A stretch of DNA of 64,000 nt from Labyrinthula sp. Ha (Eukaryota; Sar; Bigyra; Labyrinthulida; Labyrinthulaceae). Shown here one piece after another: positions 1 through 9,699 of this stretch. The translations under genes were made by a program, and so were the position numbers. The notes below the pieces were generated by a model, which saw nothing but the letters and a program-made list of their open reading frames with translations, ran no database searches and was not told the DNA's origin. The stretch lies in contig JAALGZ010000008.1 of NCBI GenBank assembly GCA_015227615.1, positions 310,001 through 374,000 of the forward strand, read 5' to 3'. Position 1 is the stretch's first letter. Each line of letters opens with the position of its first letter.

Positions 1-2
1 TC

Positions 3-521
3 GCGAAGTCAACCTGGAGAGAGGATGAGGTAATTCTAAGATTAGATGCAGTAGAATTCCTGGCGAGGACTCCGTCATTGAGTCAGAAGTGGATTCCAGT
101 TGAGAAAGATATTATATGGCAGTACATTCAGGTATTCGGAGTAGGGAGTCATGCAAAAATACACTCTGGAAATTATTTACCTTACAAGACGACACAGCAG
201 TTATATACCCAGACACAATGATTATTGGGTAAGCAGAGCATCATGGAGTATTCAACACTTCGTTTAGATAGCTGGATAGTAGCTAAATACAACTTCAAAC
301 GCTACGGAGTTCCATACTACGTGCAAAGAAATAAGATCATTAGCCGAGTTGAATCGCTGACTAGAAGATTTTTTAATTTATTTAGGTATATGAAGAATAA
401 AGTGAAATTAAGGATTGAGGAGATATTCTATTTTAGACGTGAGGATCAGCCAGAACTCAGAAAGGATAAGTTGTTATTTTTACGATCAGTAAGGGATGGT
501 AAAGATCTTGTACATTTTTGA
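3..521 (+). pseudogene. Myb/SANT-like DNA-binding region, 5'-truncated, interrupted by TGA
   Basis: The frame is open from the left edge of the window, so the true start lies upstream. It carries a Myb/SANT-like pattern: an acidic-aromatic segment (W-R-E-D-E), a helix with IIWQYIQVFGVGSHAKI, then the recognition-helix-like KTTQQLYTQTQ directly followed by LLGKQSIMEYSTLRLD. A TGA at 219-221 falls inside that last helix, where Arg would be usual; a CGA-to-TGA transition is the simplest explanation. The frame then runs to a second TGA at 519-521 and, in the same phase, straight into the MT-A70 gene at 573. It could be a decaying gene, a gene with stop read-through, or a sequencing error. The Myb assignment rests on pattern only; no database search was possible. 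If intact it would be a DNA-binding partner or domain of the methyltransferase. Confidence 0.5.
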
Positions 522-572
522 CCAGTCATAAACTTTAGCGACGTAGCAAAGGAATTATTTAGATTAGAAGCT

Positions 573-1457
573 ATGGTCAAAGCAGATGAGGAATCAGAGG
601 TTTTTTTCAAACACTTTTCGAAGCATTGTTCTATAGATGTAGAAGAGTGGCAGTATCAATTCTTCTGTGATCCTTTGTTTTTGGTCCCGGTGGAATACAA
701 GTTTGAGGATCAAAAGTGTGAAGTTAAATGGGACAAGGAAGAGAACCAGATTATTTTCAAGTTTAAATCAAGGTCTTGGATGACGCCGTTTTTTAGCTAT
801 GGAAGTTTAACTATTTATGCTGAACTTTCTAATGAAACAGATTTTTTCGACATTTTGAGAACTAATGACTGTTATTTCGAAGCAGTAGTTATTGATCCAC
901 CTTGGAAACTGGCGAACAACCTTCCTGTGAGAGGCCCGAGTTTAGACTATGAACAAATGGAGTTTGATGAAATACCTTTCGATAGAATTTTGAAGACTGT
1001 TATTAATGGATTTACTTTTATATGGTCTATACAAGCCTACGAACAGAGATTGAGACAATACTTACATGACAAAGGGTATTCCATTGTTGAGACAATCTCA
1101 TGGGTCAAGACTAGTAGTAGTGGGAATCTTTTGCCATCTATTGGACCTTTTATGAGTCGAGTAAAGGGAACGTGTTTCATGTTCCCTATTGGTGAGACGT
1201 CAGCTAAACAAGTTCGTTCTCATTTTGGTTTGGATGTTATTTTCGCTGAAAGGAGAGAACAATCTCGGAAACCTCTGGATATTCATGAAATATTGGAGGA
1301 TGTTTTTTCTATTGAACCCAGATTTTTAAAAGTTTTTGGTCGTGTCTGGAATTCAAGACCGCGTTGGGCGACAGTTGGTAATGAATTTGATGAGAAACTT
1401 GCTTTGAGCAATCATGGTGCTTCAAGGATATCTCAATTTAAGAAGTCTTCTTTGTAA
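573..1457 (+). CDS. MT-A70 family N6-adenine methyltransferase
   Basis: This is a Rossmann-fold methyltransferase of the MT-A70 family, which uses S-adenosylmethionine to methylate the N6 of adenine in RNA (METTL3/METTL14) or DNA (ciliate MTA1/AMT, METTL4). The catalytic DPPW is at residues 108-111, preceded by a hydrophobic strand (AVVI). Further family hallmarks are FIWSIQAYE, ETISWVK, the FMSRVKGTCFMFPIG strand-turn, SRKP (as in METTL3 SHKP) and the C-terminal RPRWATVGNE. No CCCH zinc finger is visible, which argues against a canonical METTL3; an MTA1/AMT-like DNA enzyme is favoured by the upstream Myb-like region in the same frame. ATG 573 is the first start after TGA 519-521, but the 17 codons between are open and read plausibly, so the original protein may have been a Myb-MT-A70 fusion. 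Subfamily is inference. Confidence 0.85.
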   Translation: MVKADEESEVFFKHFSKHCSIDVEEWQYQFFCDPLFLVPVEYKFEDQKCEVKWDKEENQIIFKFKSRSWMTPFFSYGSLTIYAELSNETDFFDILRTNDCYFEAVVIDPPWKLANNLPVRGPSLDYEQMEFDEIPFDRILKTVINGFTFIWSIQAYEQRLRQYLHDKGYSIVETISWVKTSSSGNLLPSIGPFMSRVKGTCFMFPIGETSAKQVRSHFGLDVIFAERREQSRKPLDIHEILEDVFSIEPRFLKVFGRVWNSRPRWATVGNEFDEKLALSNHGASRISQFKKSSL

Positions 1458-2415
1458 AAACATCTTGGGAGCAATAGTGGTATTATATGTATACTAATAA
1501 TACTACGTTATGTAAAATAGGCTACTTTTGGACGTTGAAATAGTCCTGTTACACTGAAATATATTAAGCGTTAATACGATCAATTACGAATACAGACGAA
1601 AGACTTATAAAACTTATAAATAAAGAGAATTCAGATTTGCTGGCCAGAAGAAGGTTATTCTACAACGGAGAATAACGACTAAGTTTTAGGATACAAATAC
1701 TAAGCAAGGGATTTGGTAATACATTTTCCTCTCTTATTTTTCCCCCAATAATTTAAGATCCTACTAGTAATAAAATTCTAGGCTCTTTACAAGAAAATTT
1801 TGATAGAGGGGACCCAAGTAGACTGTAATACGCCAACATTTGTTGATATATCCTGTATGAGCTTTCTTCACACGGTGAGCTCAACGAAAGTCTATTTGCA
1901 GTAATGGATGTGTTTGTCCATAAGTAAATCTATATTTTCTTTTTTTAATCCTTAAGCCTAGTTTATTGAATATTGAATATTTAGGAATTTTATAACGGTT
2001 CATGTTTATTGAGCAAACTGCTACCAATTCGCATTTTGAAGCAAGAATTTCTTCTCGTTGAGTTAACCCCTAAGTACAAGCGCTAAGAACAACAGCAAAT
2101 ATGAAAAACAGAAGAATATATAAAATATAGTACTTTTTTGACCATTTTTATATTTTTTGGTTTACACTACCTTGATTTTCTCTTTCTGTCAAAGATATTT
2201 TACTCCAGATAATACGGCCAGATAGTTTCCTGGGCATTCAATACGAGAGAACTGCATATGTAATGATTCCAATAGTTGAGGTTAAGTTTATTAATCTTAT
2301 TTTGTAACCACACCTAAATTTGCTGGGAAGAATATGTAGAGATGGAAACTGAGTACAGTAAAGCTTATGAGTAGTCATTATTCAGTTAGTAATTAAGAAC
2401 AGCGGATCATCTCAA
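1458..2415. other. Gene-poor stretch, nothing recognised
   Basis: AT-rich sequence with no open frame of note on either strand and no RNA-gene motif that I can see. It separates the methyltransferase from the first Cys-module gene. Confidence 0.6.
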
Positions 2416-2628
2416 TTAGCAAAAGATCCACAAGCAATTTCTTTCATAGATTACCTGGGAACATTGCTCACATGTTCTTGGGGAAATAAGACAGCTAGCA
2501 CAATCACTTGAACACTGTGGTACAACCGCGGGGCATACAACACAATCTGGATTTGCCTGTAGATTTCTAAGAGAAGGGTCTGCGACCACTGCCGCACTTA
2601 AAAACATAGGAATAAACATTAATTCCAT
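2416..2628 (-). CDS. Small secreted protein with one Opy2-like cysteine module
   Basis: A 70-residue protein starting with ATG. A short hydrophobic leader (residues 1-16) ends before D-P-S-L-R-N-L-Q, then comes one cysteine module: C29-x2-C32-x6-C39-x3-C43-x2-C46-x6-C53-x2-C56 and a displaced last Cys65. The leader end (LRNLQ), the PAVVPQC core and the cysteine spacing match the three-module gene at 4199-4600, so the two are paralogues on the same strand. The spacing resembles the N-terminal eight-cysteine domain of fungal Opy2, a cell-surface anchor of HOG signalling, but there is no transmembrane segment here. Probably secreted; function unknown. The altered final cysteine pair may mean degeneration of the C-terminus. 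Confidence 0.6.
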   Translation of the reverse strand: MELMFIPMFLSAAVVADPSLRNLQANPDCVVCPAVVPQCSSDCASCLISPRTCEQCSQVIYERNCLWIFC

Positions 2629-4198
2629 TTTTTTTAAGCTTTGGTTTGATTTAAAGAATATCGATTAATCTAATCGACTCCTTCTTATGTACAGAATCGT
2701 TTTCAAACGCTCATATTCTTCTTCTAAAAGAACTTTCATTTTGTGTAAATCCAGCAAAAACATAGTTCATTATTAGTTTGCATATTCTGTATAAATTGTA
2801 GGCAAAGAATAGTCAAGTTAAATTATTCGTTAAGTGTTATATTCTATATCAAGATTCTAATCCAGGGACCACGGTCGAAATTCTTTTCGCGGGAACTCTT
2901 CCCGTTTTCCTATGGCCTTCCTATTTCCTTCCCGTTTCCCGTTAAAGTCCTATAACTCTTCCCCCCAGATTACCGAATTCTCGGGAACTAACGGGAACAT
3001 CATGTTTTCAATTCCCGAGCCCGCTTCCTCTCCTAATTATTAGTGCAAGTGCTCAAAAATCGAATTCTGGAATGATATGGTGTTTTGGGCAATTGAACAT
3101 TTTCTCGATTGATTGAACAGATGGAAATAAAGATTTGAGAACCGTTTAAGGAAAAGTTAAAGAGAAACTGAAAACTAAATTGAGGATAAATTCACAATGC
3201 AAAGGAATAATGAAGATGTAAAATATAGAAATTGAAAAATTGGACGGTAACATTCTTTATTGGGGTGCTTCTTCTCTTTATTGCAAACAAATGGGTTCCA
3301 GAACAGTCAACTTCGTGTTACGAACAACAGTCCGATGAAAAGCTTCTTTATTTAAAGCCCAGAAAATAAATCTAGGAAAAATAAAATATTCATCTTTTTC
3401 TTCCTGTTTTACATAATGGTTCTTTTTATGTGATAATAATTTGCTATTTAATGTTGTGGTAGAGAAGAGGAGATATATTCACCGTTTCTCTAGATGCAAG
3501 TCAGAAAGAGATCTTATACATATATTTTAATACTAATATGGCTGCCAACTCAATACTTCAATAATCGTTACAGAAATATAATAACAAAGTTTAGATATAT
3601 ATAAAATTTTGCGTAAGTTTTGGAAAATGGACTTTGCTGAACCTCGCTCAATGAAGAATTTGTTCTTTTTGCACCGAACTATTGAACAAGCTTATGTTTA
3701 TCAAGTATGTTTTAGTTTATTCTGCTTTATTTTTTGGAACGATCTTCTTATTTTTTGGCATCTCATTCAAAAGAACTCTCAACTATATAATCATAGATCT
3801 TTTTCTATGGCTAAAATTTATTTTGCAAGTCTTATTCTCTTTTTATTAAAAAAATGGTTATCTATTGAAAGCAGCTATTTTAATCTTGATTTTTCTTTGA
3901 GTCATAGCGCTTCTTTTGGATGTTGACTTGTAAGAACACAGTCATTAACTTGCTTACACATACTCGCTGAGAATGAGAAACTGGGTAAGATGCTTCGGAA
4001 AAAAGTCTGGCTTTTTGTTCTACCTGAAGATCCTACAGATATAAATAATTTTTGCTTAGAATGTGCTTTTTCGGCGGGAATCTTCAATTCTTGTTTTATT
4101 CATTGTTTTTAATCTTCTTGATAACAAAATAGGTTTTACATATTATAAATATTAAGGTTTAAATACAAGTTCTGAATAATCAGTTTTTCCTCACAGTC
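2629..4198. other. Intergenic stretch with a GC-rich repeat cluster
   Basis: Apart from the TTCCCG/CGGGAA cluster at 2863-3030 (listed separately) I see only AT-rich sequence. An open frame of about 100 codons at 3609-3926 begins with TTG, is Phe/Leu-rich and shows no motif, so I do not call it a gene. Confidence 0.5.
2863..3030. mobile_element. Possible hAT-like transposon terminal fragment
   Basis: The segment begins CAGGGACCACGG and, within 2890-3017, holds four TTCCCG (2899, 2929, 2936, 3012) and three CGGGAA (2890, 2982, 2992), that is seven copies of one hexamer on both strands in 128 bp of otherwise AT-rich DNA. A CAGGG-type terminus with short subterminal repeats in both orientations is typical of hAT-superfamily ends. 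I found no matching opposite terminus, no target-site duplication and no transposase nearby, so at best it is a fragment or a non-autonomous relic. A regulatory site cluster is the alternative. Confidence 0.35.
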
Positions 4199-4600
4199 TT
4201 AATCTCTGCAAACAGCTTTAGAGCATTCGTGACAACTCTGAGGAATGATTTCACAATTTTCACAGTCATCTTCACATTCTGGTACAACAGCCAAGCATAA
4301 TATACATTCGTTTTGACAAATGCTCTCAGGGCAATTATGACAATCTCCTTCAGTAATTAAACATATTTCACAATCCTCGTCACATTCTGCTACAACAGCT
4401 GGACAGTAAACACAGTCGTCTTGACAGATTGCTTGAGGACAGTTTTTACAATCTCCTTTTGTAATCAAACAGTTTTCACAACCTGGTTCACATTCTGGTA
4501 CGACAGCTAGACAGTGAACACACTGTAAGTTTCTTAGCTGAGAGTGTTTCTGTGCAAAAGCACCAACTAAACTAGATAAGAGAAATAGTTTCATATTCAT
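4199..4600 (-). CDS. Secreted protein of three tandem 36-residue cysteine modules
   Basis: A 133-residue protein with a clear signal peptide (residues 1-16, MNMKLFLLSSLVGAFA), the linker QKHSQLRNLQ, then three tandem modules of exactly 36 residues starting at Cys27, Cys63 and Cys99. Each module has eight cysteines in identical spacing, C-x2-C-x6-C-x3-C-x2-C-x6-C-x2-C-x4-C, and a conserved AVV-x-E-C core and acidic loops. Nothing follows the last module except Arg-Asp, so the protein is all repeats. The 2416-2628 gene is a one-module paralogue. The second half of the spacing resembles the fungal Opy2 cysteine domain; four disulphides per module are expected. Extracellular or vesicular; role unknown (adhesion, ligand or metal binding are all possible). 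Confidence 0.75.
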   Translation of the reverse strand: MNMKLFLLSSLVGAFAQKHSQLRNLQCVHCLAVVPECEPGCENCLITKGDCKNCPQAICQDDCVYCPAVVAECDEDCEICLITEGDCHNCPESICQNECILCLAVVPECEDDCENCEIIPQSCHECSKAVCRD

Positions 4601-7131
4601 AGTTTGATTTGCTATTATTTTTTGTTAATGGTAATTGACAGGGACAAAACACTGGAAGAGTTTTGTCGCATTGCCAATTGGGCTAGTCTTAGTTTCCATA
4701 GATAAAGTTCTATAAAACAAATGGAATAGTTAAAATACCCAACTCTCTCATTGCCCTGATACCAAAAAGCGACAGAAACTTCTAGTTTCCCGAAATTTCG
4801 ATGTGGGTTTGAATCTATTGCTTTATATGAAAATATTGGTATTATCGCATACTTTTGTTTTTTTATAATATAAAATCCGGGGATAATTTTCGAAATGCTG
4901 GTTTTGGTCGTAAATGTATATTTTGGGCGTATGACATATTTCGTGTGTTTTGTTTTCTATTTATTCTGGTTAGTGGATTATACTAGACGTGTTGCTGACT
5001 TCAAAAATTTTTCTCAAGGAGTTTCGGCACATGAACTAAAAGATTTGAAGTTTACTTACTCTTCACTTTCGATAATAAACTCAGGTATGAAATTCTATAA
5101 ATTGAATTCTTTCATTCCAAATCACTACAATGTCTTTAAGAAAATTTACACACCTGCAAGAAATCAATTTAGAAATCTCTAAGACGTTCAACTCATAGCC
5201 GTCTGCTGTGAAAATATGATTTTGGCATTACTTTCTTAATAGTCTAACTGGTTGGTGATGATCGGAGAAAGCTTTTTAAAGAAGATTGTATTAATACTCC
5301 ATGAACTCCTTGTCGATATTAGATGTTATTTTTCGTAAACAGGGATTTCACCAGCAATGAAAAACACAGTTGATTTGAAAGAATTCTACTGCAAGCAACC
5401 GCAAATATGCTTCTCTTAAGTGTTGAAACTAAGTAACTACAACGCAAATATATCATAATTCAAGACTGTTCTTGTTATTTTGCATTCCAACCTTTTCGGA
5501 CAACCTCCACTAATATCTGATAGAGTATGTTTTAAATGGCGTTTCAGTTTTGATAGAATCTCAAGCTACTTCATCTATCACTCGTTTGAAGGCCAAAATG
5601 GTAGTATAAGGTATTTCTTCAAAGGTTTTGGCATTTGTAATATCTTTAGGTCGGCTTGTTCGTTTCTAGTTTATTTACTGGATAATTTCAGTAGCTTGAT
5701 GCTAGATCTACTAAGAGTGTAATATATTCGCAATTTAAAGACCATTGTTTTTGTGCTTAGCACTATGTTCAAACTTCTTATCATCAGAATAATGCTTGTT
5801 GCCAGTTAGGAAAAAATCTTTATCTTATCAATATGGAGTCTAATCTAAAGAAAAAGGAAAAAACCGGATCAGCATTAAAAACTGTTAAAATAAGAGAATT
5901 GTAACGTAAAACAAGTTTGTAGAGACCTTATGGGCAAATAAAAACGTTTTGAACAATAAAGCTTAGCTCACGAGGTACTGGGTATTTCTAGAATATGGAA
6001 AGTTGATGCTTTTGTTGGCTAATATGCTTAAGCACATCAGCAGGGCCATATTTTCCCCTAAAACTGCAAAAGAAGTATAGATTTAAGAGTATATAATCCA
6101 AATCTAGAAATGCGTCCTCTTATTTTGTGACACTTGGTGAATCTCATATGCAAGGCATCATTGATCACGACATTATGTGTAGTTTTCGTGAAGAACAGAT
6201 AATAGGTATTAGTAAAGGTATTTCGTCGAAATATTTCCCCTCTATTTCATTTGGCAATGTTAGCAAATGCAAGTTTGTTACATATCTCAAAGGTAATCAA
6301 TATCTCTGTATATTTTCCCAAATTGAAGTGCTTAGTCATAACTTTACTCCCACATAATGAGAGAAAGTTATATTCTGCCTTTTATGTCTTGCTCAGGTCT
6401 AGCCTAAATGAAATTTTACGTACCATTTACATGAAGTCTGAAAATCCAGATCATCAAAACGAGCAAATAGCCCTCTTGATGATGCATTGTAGCAAGAGCA
6501 TATATTGGTTGAGAGCTCTTAAAGTAAATGAATTTGACACTTCTAAAACGAACTTTTCTCCTCGATTTTACTAGATCTCAGTTAAATTATTCCCGGCTTA
6601 TTGTTTGTTTTATAAGTTGAGTTGAAATGACGATTTTCAACTTTTGAATCTTTTTGGGCTCCACCAACTGCTTAGTATTGCATGTAAGAAATTTTGGTCT
6701 TAACTTTCGTTATCCTGCGTATATATGCTTCTCTCTACCTGACAACATTTAGTATGGATTGAACAGAACCCATTGCTTCATAGATAGAGTGAAGATCCAT
6801 TGAGCGGATAGATTGACGGAGATGTTTACAATTGTTTGGGAATAGTTACTATTTTTTTCGTATATTACAATCTAAACAAGCGACCTTACCTATCGTCCTC
6901 TTTCATGGCTAAGGATACCTTAAACTTATGGTTCTTACCGTAGAATATTTGTTTATATATTTTTTAGAATTAGTTGACTTATTCAAAGCTTAGGCGCTTA
7001 GCTCCTTTAAGCACACACACGCAAGGAACCATAGTATTCTTCTGTATTAGAGTAAAATAAACTGTTTTAACTCTATATCTCTATTATTTCCTTCATAGAT
7101 TATTTTGGGCAATTTATATTAATACATTCAC
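4601..7131. other. Gene-poor stretch with probable gene relics
   Basis: No intact gene seen. Between about 4895 and 6574 there are several medium open frames on the plus strand that read like broken LRR protein (see the relic entry). The rest (4601-4890 and 6575-7131) shows nothing recognisable. Confidence 0.45.
4895..6574 (+). pseudogene. Possible decayed LRR-like gene(s)
   Basis: Three separated plus-strand frames (4895-5182, 5480-5722, 6251-6574) contain leucine-rich stretches such as HELKDLKFTYSSL, YFPKLKCLVITLLPHNE and IYWLRALKVNEF, similar in style to the LRR-like genes just downstream at 7132 and 8725. They are in different frames and separated by stop-rich sequence. The similarity is by eye only and partly reflects composition, so this is a weak call. 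Confidence 0.25.
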
Positions 7132-8226
7132 ATGACCAAAGAAGACATCATTAAAACACAAAACGAATCGAGAATAATGAAACTTTTTCCTAGCAGTTTA
7201 AGAAATCGTTGGAATTTAAAAGAAGACAATTATTCAATCAAAATTTCAATAAAAGAGAAAGTATACGAAGTATATAAAATACCAAGAGGCAGAAAGACTG
7301 AAAAAAAAACAACTACTTGGATAAATGAAATAAGTGAACCAAGAAGTCCCAGAAGCCCAGGTATGGGTACCGCTGCAAGGCAAAACACCTTTAAAAAAGC
7401 AGATTTTATTAGCTACGATTTGAAAAATGTAAGCCTTCCGAAGATTTTTCTAAAAGATATGTTTGCACAAACGCTAACTTATGATAAGGCCGTGAATTTA
7501 TATATTGCATGCACAGTGCCGAGCACACTCGAAGCCACTGATTTATTTACTTCTCTTTCCCAAACAAGAGAAATTAGAAAATTAGAATGCAATTACTTTA
7601 ATTTTCCTGCAGATTCAAAATATAAAGCGTTGGAGTTTTCGAACAGAAAGCGAGAGAAATCTCTCTCTGTCCATCATCTGAGTTTTTGTAAATGTGCCAT
7701 TGAAGAAAAAGTGCTGTCTTTTTTATCTAAACCTATTGTTTTGCGGACACCTTTTATCTTGAAGGAGATTTTATTCTTACAAACAAAACTTTCACAATCA
7801 GATCTCTATATATTTTTTTCAAATATAATTCAAAGCTCAGCAATTAACTTTCTTGTATTCATGCGTTTCACGCGAACAGAAGTTTTGCTACCAAATATTA
7901 AAATTCTATCGACTTTACTTTCAGAAACAAAGGCTCTAGAAAATTTTCATTTAGCTGGTAACAAGCTCTCTCCTTCATCTTTATCACTTATTTTAGATGC
8001 TGTAACAAGAAATAAAAGTCTTTCTTCGATTAATTTGCGTGGTACTTGTGAAAGCTATCTACAAATGGCTGGAGAAAAAGTATTAAATACTCTTAGTGTT
8101 AACAAATTCTTGAATAGATTCTTCCTCTCGACAAAGCAGAACGACCAAATGGCACTAATTCAAGCTTATACACCAAAACTACTTAACAAGTTACAGCAAC
8201 TAAAAACCACACGTGTAGAACTTTAA
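7132..8226 (+). CDS. Divergent leucine-rich-repeat-like protein
   Basis: A 364-residue protein from an ATG with no competing upstream start. It has a basic N-terminal region (residues 1-85, with a run RKTEKKTTTW and a Ser/Pro patch), no signal peptide and no membrane segment. The C-terminal half shows degenerate LRR strands, clearest in KALENFHLAGNKLSPSSL and NKSLSSINLRGTCESY, which match the RI-type (cytoplasmic) pattern LxxLxLxxNxL. The N-terminal half has weaker strands such as ISYDLKNVSLPKIFL. The next gene downstream on the same strand (8725) is of similar style but not an obvious duplicate. Probably an intracellular scaffold or recognition protein. Function unknown. Confidence 0.65.
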   Translation: MTKEDIIKTQNESRIMKLFPSSLRNRWNLKEDNYSIKISIKEKVYEVYKIPRGRKTEKKTTTWINEISEPRSPRSPGMGTAARQNTFKKADFISYDLKNVSLPKIFLKDMFAQTLTYDKAVNLYIACTVPSTLEATDLFTSLSQTREIRKLECNYFNFPADSKYKALEFSNRKREKSLSVHHLSFCKCAIEEKVLSFLSKPIVLRTPFILKEILFLQTKLSQSDLYIFFSNIIQSSAINFLVFMRFTRTEVLLPNIKILSTLLSETKALENFHLAGNKLSPSSLSLILDAVTRNKSLSSINLRGTCESYLQMAGEKVLNTLSVNKFLNRFFLSTKQNDQMALIQAYTPKLLNKLQQLKTTRVEL

Positions 8227-8724
8227 TTGTTTTTTGAATAACCCATGTTAAAGTCTCTAAGAACTGAGGGTTTAACAAAGACTCATTTGTTAGCATAATA
8301 GAAAAAAGGTAAAAGAACTGTACTTAGAAAACACATTTATTTCAATAAACTCTGTTCTTGTCGCACCAGAAATGGAACGCCCGTTCCCCGTACCTTTCAA
8401 AGCAACAGTCTGGTACTTTTTGTTTTTGTTTGGGGAAACAGTTCTCAAACTGTATTTCTCACTTATTCAGCAATGTCGATGTTACATTACCATAATATTC
8501 TGTACAAATCGTTCCGTCAAGAACCAAAGTTACAATATTATTTTGAAAAACCCGTTCCAACATAAGATCAAACAAGACCATAACTCTGAACTGAACAAAA
8601 GTAAATACAGCGTACACAATTTCAATTTTTTGCCTTAAGATTTTCTCTATATACCTAAGTAACTGAACGCGTTTTCAAAGGAATTGATCACGTAACGGGG
8701 TTAAAGAACCTAGATTCGTTGACA
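8227..8724. other. Intergenic stretch between the two LRR-like genes
   Basis: An 88-codon open frame at 8372-8638 lies here but is low-complexity in translation and shows no motif or relation to its neighbours. I see nothing else. Confidence 0.4.
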
Positions 8725-9699
8725 ATGTCAAATAGAACTACAAAGAGTTGTCTAAAACTTCAGCTAAATATGGCAATTAAGTATTTTAAAATCGAAGATG
8801 AGAACCAAACAGAACCATATAGTTCAAAGTATTCTTCTGTCTCTCGTGAAGACTTGTTGCTGGTAAGGTCATTGACAATTACTGGAATTTCAAGCCCTTT
8901 AACCTCAAAAACTTTAAATTATTTCAGGACAAGGTTCTCAAATTTATGCGTTCCATTTATATCTTTTCAAAATATAACTATAGATTCAAAAGCTTTCTTA
9001 AACTTGGTGCAAAATACAGTTTGTCAACTAAAAAAGTTTTACTTCTTGGAAATACGAAATGTTAAAGTTGCGTCACTTATGCCGTATGATTTCTTTAGAA
9101 AATTCTACCGGTATGATTCTGTGAAAGATTTACGTTTGATAAGCTTCCCTCTTGAAAACTGTGTAAGAGGTTGTGTTTTCTTTTTTCAACAAAGTTGCAG
9201 GAAGCTATTAAACTTCGAAACTCAGAGTTCATTTACAACTTGCACTTTCATTAAATCATTGTCTTCTAAATATATATCAATCAGCTTAAAACAACTTAAA
9301 ATTGATGCGACGGCTGAAAAAGATTATACGTATTTCGAAGCAAAGATTTTTAACTATTTGTTGAGCTGCTCGCTCCTGGAGACCTTAGGGAAATTCCATT
9401 TTTCTGGGTATTCAGGCAATTTTCCTACAATAAAGTGTCTTGAACAAATACTTCCTATTGCAAAATGTATTGTGAAGGTCAAACTTTTTGGAAACCACGC
9501 AAAATCTCAGCTTTACTTTCTCGCTAAGTTTCATTTACAGTCTAGAATTAAAAAACAGAGTTTTGCTTTGATGCACTTTCGAACTAAACCATATACTGAG
9601 TATAACTATGGTTTGAAAATATCTAAGCTGATTAAGAGTCAATTGGGTGTTTGGGAGGGTAAAGTAAATATGTGCTCTCTTCGTTGGTTTGATAAATAG
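8725..9699 (+). CDS. Divergent LRR-like protein
   Basis: The frame opens at a TTG (8719); the first ATG is 8725, giving 324 residues. There is no signal peptide or convincing membrane helix. Repeated strand-like units occur throughout (VRSLTITGISSPLTSKTLNY, LKKFYFLEIRNVKVASL, VKDLRLISFPLENC, LKQLKIDATAEK, IVKVKLFGNHAKSQLYF), spaced roughly 25-50 residues apart as in irregular LRR proteins of the FBXL/RI kind; no F-box is visible. It is 0.5 kb downstream of the 7132 gene in the same orientation. The family is inferred from strand periodicity only. No function assigned. Confidence 0.55.
   Translation: MSNRTTKSCLKLQLNMAIKYFKIEDENQTEPYSSKYSSVSREDLLLVRSLTITGISSPLTSKTLNYFRTRFSNLCVPFISFQNITIDSKAFLNLVQNTVCQLKKFYFLEIRNVKVASLMPYDFFRKFYRYDSVKDLRLISFPLENCVRGCVFFFQQSCRKLLNFETQSSFTTCTFIKSLSSKYISISLKQLKIDATAEKDYTYFEAKIFNYLLSCSLLETLGKFHFSGYSGNFPTIKCLEQILPIAKCIVKVKLFGNHAKSQLYFLAKFHLQSRIKKQSFALMHFRTKPYTEYNYGLKISKLIKSQLGVWEGKVNMCSLRWFDK

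Noticed and set aside
219-521. TGA reassigned to a sense codon in this genome
   Set aside because: TGG encodes tryptophan throughout, and TGA is the natural end of several well-conserved genes (41734, 53348, 57355), two of them only a few bases from or overlapping a convergent gene end.
4790-4830. GGGTTTGAATCT resembling a tRNA T-loop
   Set aside because: No acceptor, D-arm or anticodon stem can be folded around it; no tRNA found in the window.
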